Origin: Myxococcales bacterium
GTDB lineage: Bacteria; Myxococcota_C; UBA6777
Reading direction: 5' to 3'
Length of the DNA stretch: 7,877 bases
Assembly (NCBI GenBank): GCA_027005175.1
Contig: JALTMC010000088.1
Location: forward strand, 1 to 7,877
Shown here: one piece after another, positions 1 through 4,071 of the stretch
Numbering within the stretch: position 1 is the stretch's first letter
How the letters are laid out: each line of letters opens with the position of its first letter
Notes under the pieces: generated by a model
What the model was told of the DNA's origin: nothing
Database searches by the model: none
The model's input: only the letters and a program-made list of their open reading frames with translations
Program-made: the position numbers and the translations under genes

Positions 1-427
1 CGTCATCCTCGTGGAGTTCGACGGACTCTGTCCCTGCCGTTACGCCGGGGATAGATACCATCGTGGTGTGGCTCCACATGCGGTCGAGATCGTAATAGTC
101 GCGGACGGGTTCATAGAAAACGTGTGCGATGGCGTCGCCAAAGTCGAGAAGCACCCATTGACCTTGCTGGAGTCCTTCAACGCCCAAGGCAAGATAACCT
201 TGTTTTTTGCATTGTTCCCGAAGAAACTCTGCAATCGCAACAACATGTCGATCCGAGGTTCCACTACAAATCAGAACATGGCTGGCATAAGAGCAATGCT
301 CTGCAACATCGTAAAGTCGCAAGTTGAGAGCTTTTTTCTCAGCAGCCCAATGGGCCATGCGGATTCCGATGGGTTCTGCTGATTCATTTTGAATGTTGGG
401 TTGTTGAGTCACGGCCAATGATTCCAT
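1..427 (-). CDS. rsfS: Ribosomal silencing factor RsfS (Iojap/DUF143 family), C-terminus cut by window edge
   Basis: RsfS proteins bind ribosomal protein L14 (uL14) on the large subunit and block joining with the small subunit, lowering translation during starvation; they act in the cytoplasm and are not enzymes. The minus-strand frame from an ATG at 427 stays open for 142 codons to the left edge without a stop. Family hallmarks are visible: an AAEKKA helix (about residues 28-33), LYDVAEHC (38-45), the signature SGTSDRHVVAIAEF (55-68), VEGLQQGQWVLLDFGD (83-98), HVF (102-104) and the closing R-x-YYDLDRMW (109-118). The family usually runs about 105-120 residues. Here about 23 extra residues precede the core and at least 24 follow it. 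The start is not certain: GGA lies 8 bases upstream of this ATG, and a second in-frame ATG at 358 would give a more typical N-terminus. It follows the lipoprotein gene on the same strand after 115 bases, with no clear terminator between, so co-transcription is possible. Confidence 0.93.
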   Translation of the reverse strand, partial: MESLAVTQQPNIQNESAEPIGIRMAHWAAEKKALNLRLYDVAEHCSYASHVLICSGTSDRHVVAIAEFLREQCKKQGYLALGVEGLQQGQWVLLDFGDAIAHVFYEPVRDYYDLDRMWSHTTMVSIPGVTAGTESVELHEDD

Positions 428-542
428 TGAGAGTTCCAATCCTTATCTGTTGATGGTATGTCGGTCGATGCGACCAACCTCTTCGGGATGAAGGGACCTT
501 TGTCTGTCTTTTGACATCTTGTTTTTGTATGCTTCTCCTGCG

Positions 543-596
543 TCATCTGCGTCGTCTACGTCGTCTACGTTGTCTACGTTGTCTACGTCGTCTGCG
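543..596 (-). repeat. Six tandem copies of a 9-base unit encoding the polyarginine tail
   Basis: On the plus strand six units of consensus TYGTCTRCG stand head to tail: TCATCTGCG, TCGTCTACG twice, TTGTCTACG twice, TCGTCTGCG. They are followed by degenerate TCGTCGTTTACG. Read on the minus strand in the lipoprotein frame, each unit gives three basic residues (CGA-CGT-AGA, or CAA-CGT-AGA where Arg becomes Gln), and the last unit supplies the TGA stop. Because the unit is a multiple of three, copy-number change would lengthen or shorten the tail without shifting frame. The neighbouring frame through the same DNA encodes an acidic run of Asp with Val, Asn and Ala. Confidence 0.9.
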
Positions 597-1592
597 TCGT
601 CGTTTACGTTTAAGGTCTTCGGCAGAGGGTGGAGGTAGCATAAAAGTTGGTTTTTTACGGGCAAATGCATCGTGTGCGTCTATTTCGCGTTTGACTTCCA
701 CTACCTTTTCGGGAGGAGCCAGGGCTACATCGCGCCGGGTGATAAATTCGGCGTACAGTCGAATGGATGCTACCGCTACATCTTTTAATGTGCCAATGCG
801 ATACCGTCCTTGGAAGGATACTTTGAGAGGAAGCCCTGTGGCTTCGTCTACGCATAGCTCTCCTTGTGCAGCGAGTGGTGTTCGAGCTTTTTTGGCAGCA
901 GCTCCCCGTGTGAGGTCGGGCACTGGACCTTTCCAGGCCGTACCTTTCTTCAGTTTGAGGGGCTTTTGTGGATCGCGGTAGAGGGTGATCTGGTAGCGAT
1001 TGCAATTCCGACCCATCTGTCGCCCTGTGCCCATGCGTGATAGGGCCAGTTGAGAACCAAAGATCTCAACAATCGATCGCCAACGTCCAAAGCTTCGCTG
1101 TTGCCAGCGAAATGCGTCTGCTGTGTTGTGTGATGTTATGCGGTACGGACGATATCTCATCCGTTGGTATAAGACCTTGTTGGTCCAAATCACTTCGTAG
1201 CCTTTGTTGCGGCTGTTGGTCAAGGTCAGATGAAAGTCTCCTTTGGCTCCTTGGGCCAGACGGAGCTTCTCTTTGAGCTTGACCACACGCCTGCCGCGTG
1301 TCAGTCGGTAGCTCGCGGTGGCTTTGTAAAGAAAGCCTTTGAGGATGTAGGTGGCATCGGCAGGGCTGAGTTGGGCAGAGCGCAACAACGCCTTCTTGGA
1401 CCCAGCCAACAAGTGACCCTTCACGATCTTGGGCTTTTTTTGAACCAAAGGGTTAGAGACAGGCTTCTCTACCAGTCGCTTTCCTGAACGATCACAACCT
1501 GACAAAAAGAGACAGCTCAGACAGAGCGCTACCCATCCAGATAACACGGTTTGGGATAATGTTTGATGTTTGGCTACGAACATGGTTTTCAT
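543..1592 (-). CDS. Basic lipoprotein with polyarginine C-terminal tail, function unknown
   Basis: I do not recognise a named family. The 349-residue product starts with a type II signal peptide: basic start, hydrophobic VALCLSCLFLSG, and the lipobox L30-S31-G32-C33. It should therefore be exported and lipidated at C33. The residue after the cysteine is Asp, which in E. coli is an inner-membrane retention signal; whether that rule holds here is unknown. The body (about 60-300) is rich in Lys and Arg and looks like alternating beta strands, with GELCVDEATGLPLKVSFQG near residue 248. That pattern recalls LolA/LppX-like lipid-carrier folds, but this is an impression, not a domain match. The last 22 residues are KRK-R7-Q-RR-Q-R8, written by a tandem repeat. 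The open frame extends to an ATG at 1649, but that would put 19 extra residues before the signal peptide and has no ribosome binding site. ATG 1592 or ATG 1583 is more sensible; 1592 overlaps the stop of a small upstream ORF as ATGA. Confidence 0.75.
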   Translation of the reverse strand: MKTMFVAKHQTLSQTVLSGWVALCLSCLFLSGCDRSGKRLVEKPVSNPLVQKKPKIVKGHLLAGSKKALLRSAQLSPADATYILKGFLYKATASYRLTRGRRVVKLKEKLRLAQGAKGDFHLTLTNSRNKGYEVIWTNKVLYQRMRYRPYRITSHNTADAFRWQQRSFGRWRSIVEIFGSQLALSRMGTGRQMGRNCNRYQITLYRDPQKPLKLKKGTAWKGPVPDLTRGAAAKKARTPLAAQGELCVDEATGLPLKVSFQGRYRIGTLKDVAVASIRLYAEFITRRDVALAPPEKVVEVKREIDAHDAFARKKPTFMLPPPSAEDLKRKRRRRRRRQRRQRRRRRRRR

Positions 1593-1819
1593 CTTCTGTG
1601 TCGCTCGATGATCGAGGAGTTGAATAGGGTTGTAGTACACCCCAACCATGACGAATCATTGGACAGTACGATTGCGAAAGGCTCGTTGCTCGCGCGAACT
1701 TCTTCTTTCTGTGCCAAAGAGTCAGGGGTGTTACGGAAGAAGGGAAGGGGAAGTTCTATCCACTTTTGATTCAGGCTAAAAGTCGGGTGTGATAGGAAGC
1801 GGGGTCGATAGACTTGCAT
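1589..1819 (-). CDS. Doubtful 76-codon ORF overlapping the lipoprotein start
   Basis: This minus-strand ORF lies in the gap between the cysteine-rich gene and the basic lipoprotein. In its favour, GGAGG sits just before its ATG, though only 3 bases away, closer than usual. Its TGA stop also overlaps the proposed lipoprotein start as ATGA, the arrangement typical of translational coupling. Against it, the product (starting MQVYRPRFLSHPTFSLNQKW) has no recognisable motif, signal peptide or membrane segment. A 76-codon open frame can also arise by chance. I keep it only as a candidate; the alternative is an untranslated leader or spacer. Confidence 0.2.
   Translation of the reverse strand: MQVYRPRFLSHPTFSLNQKWIELPLPFFRNTPDSLAQKEEVRASNEPFAIVLSNDSSWLGCTTTLFNSSIIERHRR
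1604..1616. repeat. Small inverted repeat CTCGAT-G-ATCGAG upstream of the basic lipoprotein
   Basis: A perfect 6-base inverted repeat around a single central base lies 12 bases upstream of the ATG at 1592. Position and symmetry would suit a protein-binding site better than an RNA hairpin, because a one-base loop cannot form and pairing would have to open to leave a workable loop. No convincing promoter was found beside it, so function is unproven and chance is possible. Confidence 0.3.
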
Positions 1820-1878
1820 AAGCCTCCAGGTGGACCGACCCGCAGTCTCAACCCTAGGGGTGATAGGGGTGATAATGT

Positions 1879-3810
1879 TTAGAATCCGCCGTCTGTGCAG
1901 AGGTCACCTCCAAATACGCCGCAGACTGTGGGAGGAGCATCGATACAAATCAAGTTGGTTGGATCACGTGGGTCGAGGTTGCGACAGAGCTTTCCTTTGG
2001 CACAAGCTGAACAGTATCCATCTTCACCACAGCGAGGTTGCTTGCCACTACAGTCACTGTTGCTCTTACAACGTGTTTTGGCTCCCAGGCATTTGGGACC
2101 TGAGCCTGATTGTGGAAGCAATTCAAGACAACTCAAGCGTGATGGGCACTCGCTTCCATCGCCCAGAGGATCACAGCCTGTAAAGCAGCGCTTTTGTGTT
2201 TGTGATACCGGAACACAACGGTTGTTGCAATTTTCGGCACACTTGCCATTCTCGCATTTCTCACCTGGAGGACAATCTGAGGTGGTTCGACATACTTTCT
2301 TTGTCGAACATCTTCCGTTGTAGCAGGAGTTTGCGCCTCCTGGCATTGTTTTGCAGTCACCGTCTGCGCTACAGGCTTTCCGAGTACATATAAACTTACA
2401 GTCATCACCCGGCTTGCAACCACAATCTGTGTCCGCACTACAACTCTTGCATACAGGACCGATCGGCTTGCGGCAAGGGGCATTGGGATCCGTTTGATTT
2501 TTTGGACAGAAGCGAATGGCTGGACAATCCAGGTGTGGGTTGCGACATTTGCAGTCTTCTTCACACTTGTTGTTGGTACACTTGAAGCGACAACGTTGCT
2601 TTTGTGGATCGGGTAAGCCGCAATCGTTGGGCACTTGGCAGCCGGGAGTACAGAGTTTGGTTGTGGTGTCACAGTAATGCGCTTTTGGGCAGTCTCGACT
2701 GTTTTGACACTCGTTGTCCACCTTGCAACAGCCCTTGTCACAAGTTTCGTTGCGTTCACATTCGCTGTCGCTGTTACAGGGAGCTGCGCATTGTCCACGG
2801 CAGCACGTCAACTGAATGGTACAAACTCCCTGGTCACATATGGCGCGTGAGTTGGAACAATCCGACTTGGTTTTGCATGGACCCGCTTTTTTGATGGGGC
2901 AGTTTTCATTGACCTTGCAACCTTTGACACAGAGTTTGCTGCGAGAGTCGCAGATCTTGTTCTTTGCCGCACAGTCGCCATTGTTCTCGCATTCGCCCGG
3001 CTTGCTGCAGTTGCCTGAGGCTGGAATACATTGGAACTGGTTTTTTAATTTGTCGTACTTTTGGCATTTGAAGCCAGGAGGGCAAAAGGTATTTTGGTAA
3101 CAGGCTCGACCACAGAACTTCTTACCACTTTGAGGGTTCAAGATGTCGGGAAGACAATGGTCAGAAGCGTCGCCACATTCGTCGTCTTTGGTACAAGGTT
3201 CACATACTTTCAAGCGTGGCCGACACTCATTGATACACTTGTCACACCATGCCAACTCCGCGCCACCTTGTTTGACACAGTTGAAGTCCTCGGAGCATCG
3301 ACCGGAATTGAGAGAGATGGTGCATACCTTACGACAGGTGTTGCAAACCCAGTTCTTTGGGCATTCGCTCGTCTTGGTGCAAGTCTTGGCAGGCAGGCAA
3401 CGACCGAGCTTGTTGTCGCAAGCCTGGTTCTTGGGACATGCTTCGTCAAAGCGGCAGCGTTTGCGTTCGCATTTCTTATTTTTGGGATCGCAGACTAGCT
3501 CTGTGCCACACTCTGTATCTTTGGTACAGGTGCTCGGTAATGGTGTACATTTTGTCTTTTGGCAGATATTGCCAGAGTCACACTCTGAGTCTTTGGTGCA
3601 AGGCTTGGGGGGGGGCTCATCGGTCGTCCCACCGTCTGTGCCGTTTGTGTTTGCGTTGGCGTTGTCTGCTTTGCACTTGCCATTTGTGCAGGTTTGGCCT
3701 GTGGGACAGGCTTTGCCCTCACTGCAATCTTGGCCTTCTTTTGAACAGTTGGTGATAATTATGGCGAACGCCAACAGAAAAACAGGCACAAAACGGGTCA
3801 TCAATCTCAT
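1879..3810 (-). CDS. Cysteine-rich modular secreted protein, probable lipoprotein
   Basis: The 643-residue product carries about 99 cysteines (about 15 percent). From roughly residue 29 to the end it is a chain of short modules of the form C-x3-(S/D)-x-C-x4/5-C-x3/4-C, for example CTKDSECDSGNIC and CKSNSDC. Such patterns resemble EB-module and Dickkopf-like disulfide-rich repeats, and similar secreted proteins are frequent in myxobacteria-like genomes. Many disulfides imply an oxidising, extracytoplasmic location. Residues 1-21 form a signal peptide (MRLMTRF, then VPVFLLAFAIII). The following ITNC is a plausible but imperfect lipobox, because Asn at -1 is atypical; if it works, C22 is lipidated, and Ser at +2 would suit outer-membrane sorting. 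A Gly/Asn/Thr/Asp-rich linker with three prolines (about 49-70) separates the first module from the rest. The frame extends to an ATG at 3873, but ATG 3810 has GGAG at 7 bases and gives a proper signal peptide. No enzymatic motif is seen; adhesion, binding or surface-layer roles are guesses. Confidence 0.85.
   Translation of the reverse strand: MRLMTRFVPVFLLAFAIIITNCSKEGQDCSEGKACPTGQTCTNGKCKADNANANTNGTDGGTTDEPPPKPCTKDSECDSGNICQKTKCTPLPSTCTKDTECGTELVCDPKNKKCERKRCRFDEACPKNQACDNKLGRCLPAKTCTKTSECPKNWVCNTCRKVCTISLNSGRCSEDFNCVKQGGAELAWCDKCINECRPRLKVCEPCTKDDECGDASDHCLPDILNPQSGKKFCGRACYQNTFCPPGFKCQKYDKLKNQFQCIPASGNCSKPGECENNGDCAAKNKICDSRSKLCVKGCKVNENCPIKKAGPCKTKSDCSNSRAICDQGVCTIQLTCCRGQCAAPCNSDSECERNETCDKGCCKVDNECQNSRDCPKAHYCDTTTKLCTPGCQVPNDCGLPDPQKQRCRFKCTNNKCEEDCKCRNPHLDCPAIRFCPKNQTDPNAPCRKPIGPVCKSCSADTDCGCKPGDDCKFICTRKACSADGDCKTMPGGANSCYNGRCSTKKVCRTTSDCPPGEKCENGKCAENCNNRCVPVSQTQKRCFTGCDPLGDGSECPSRLSCLELLPQSGSGPKCLGAKTRCKSNSDCSGKQPRCGEDGYCSACAKGKLCRNLDPRDPTNLICIDAPPTVCGVFGGDLCTDGGF
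3607..3615 (-). repeat. C9 homopolymer (G9 on plus strand) inside the cysteine-rich gene
   Basis: Nine identical bases encode exactly Pro66-Pro68 of the cysteine-rich protein, just after the first module and linker. Losing one base would move translation into a frame that stops after 104 residues in all. Gaining one would stop after 77 residues. The tract is therefore placed where slipped-strand mispairing would switch off nearly the whole protein. Confidence 0.9.
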
Positions 3811-3817
3811 GGGAGGA

Positions 3818-3821
3818 CTCC
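3818..3821 (-). promoter_or_regulatory. Ribosome binding site of the cysteine-rich gene
   Basis: GGAG on the minus strand, 7 bases before ATG 3810. It decides between this start and the upstream ATG at 3873, and leaves a product whose first residues are a normal signal peptide. Confidence 0.65.
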
Positions 3822-3909
3822 ACAATCCGTACGATTCCAATAAAACTTCCTGGTGTGGTCTTGAAGGCAACATGCCATTCTCAGAGGACCATCCCCTATT
3901 CTCCGAGGC

Positions 3910-3938
3910 AATATCTCATGATCTGCCTCTTTGATCAA
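3910..3938 (-). promoter_or_regulatory. Predicted sigma70-type promoter for the cysteine-rich gene
   Basis: On the minus strand TTGATC (3938-3933) is followed after exactly 17 bases by GATATT (3915-3910). Each box matches the sigma70 consensus at 4 of 6 positions. Transcription would begin near 3903 and leave a leader of about 93 bases before ATG 3810. A weaker alternative (TTGCCT and TTTTAT with a 19-base spacer) lies nearer the gene. The prediction is by eye. Confidence 0.45.
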
Positions 3939-3959
3939 GTAGCTACTTCTCTCTATGAT
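3931..3959 (+). promoter_or_regulatory. dinG: Predicted sigma70-type promoter for the JAB-helicase gene
   Basis: TTGATC (3931-3936) and TATGAT (3954-3959) are separated by 17 bases, the optimal spacing; the -10 box matches 5 of 6 consensus positions and the -35 box 4 of 6. Transcription would start near 3966, downstream of the ATG pair at 3955-3960. That supports translation from the GTG at 4072, with a leader of about 105 bases. Confidence 0.55.
3937..3948. promoter_or_regulatory. Perfect palindrome in the promoter spacer, candidate operator
   Basis: AAGTAGCTACTT is fully self-complementary over 12 bases. It starts directly after the helicase -35 box and covers two thirds of the spacer, where a bound repressor would block RNA polymerase; it also touches the -35 box of the opposite promoter. 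DinG is damage-inducible in E. coli through LexA. LexA sites differ among lineages, so a LexA-type role here is a hypothesis only. Confidence 0.45.
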
Positions 3960-4057
3960 GTGTTGGCTGCGCTTCTCTGTTGACATCCTTGAGCCCCTTC
4001 TCTATCGTACAGCTTCTGAGCTTTCTTCATCTTCATTCCTGGAATGTCGGAACCTTT

Positions 4058-4062
4058 GGGAG
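4058..4062 (+). promoter_or_regulatory. dinG: Ribosome binding site deciding the helicase start
   Basis: GGGAG lies 9 bases before the GTG at 4072. No comparable purine-rich motif precedes the in-frame ATG at 3955, whose upstream bases are mostly pyrimidine. Confidence 0.6.
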
Positions 4063-4071
4063 ACTACTTGT

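Noticed and set aside
463-475. Hairpin GGTCG-ATG-CGACC between the lipoprotein gene and rsfS as a terminator
   Set aside because: The stem has only five pairs and no T run follows on the minus strand.
543-596. CRISPR array
   Set aside because: The 9-base units are contiguous without spacers and lie in a coding frame.
511-981. 156-codon plus-strand ORF with an Arg/Leu-rich start
   Set aside because: Its peculiar N-terminus is just the tandem repeat read antisense; the rest mirrors the lipoprotein gene.
1762-1783. Inverted repeat ACTTTT / AAAAGT as a terminator of the cysteine-rich gene
   Set aside because: The stem is weak and AT-rich with a 10-base loop and no T run after it.
1856-1873. 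Two copies of AGGGGTGAT as a repeat array or CRISPR-like element
   Set aside because: There are only two adjacent 9-base copies with no spacers; it is a trivial duplication.
2133-2798. 221-codon minus-strand ORF inside the cysteine-rich gene
   Set aside because: It lies in another frame of the same strand. The Cys- and Lys-rich codon composition keeps stops rare, and the product is low-complexity Val/Thr/Ala without motifs.
3143-3934. 263-codon plus-strand ORF antisense to the cysteine-rich gene
   Set aside because: It is antisense to a convincing secreted protein, has no ribosome binding site or recognisable domain, and runs across the divergent promoter region.
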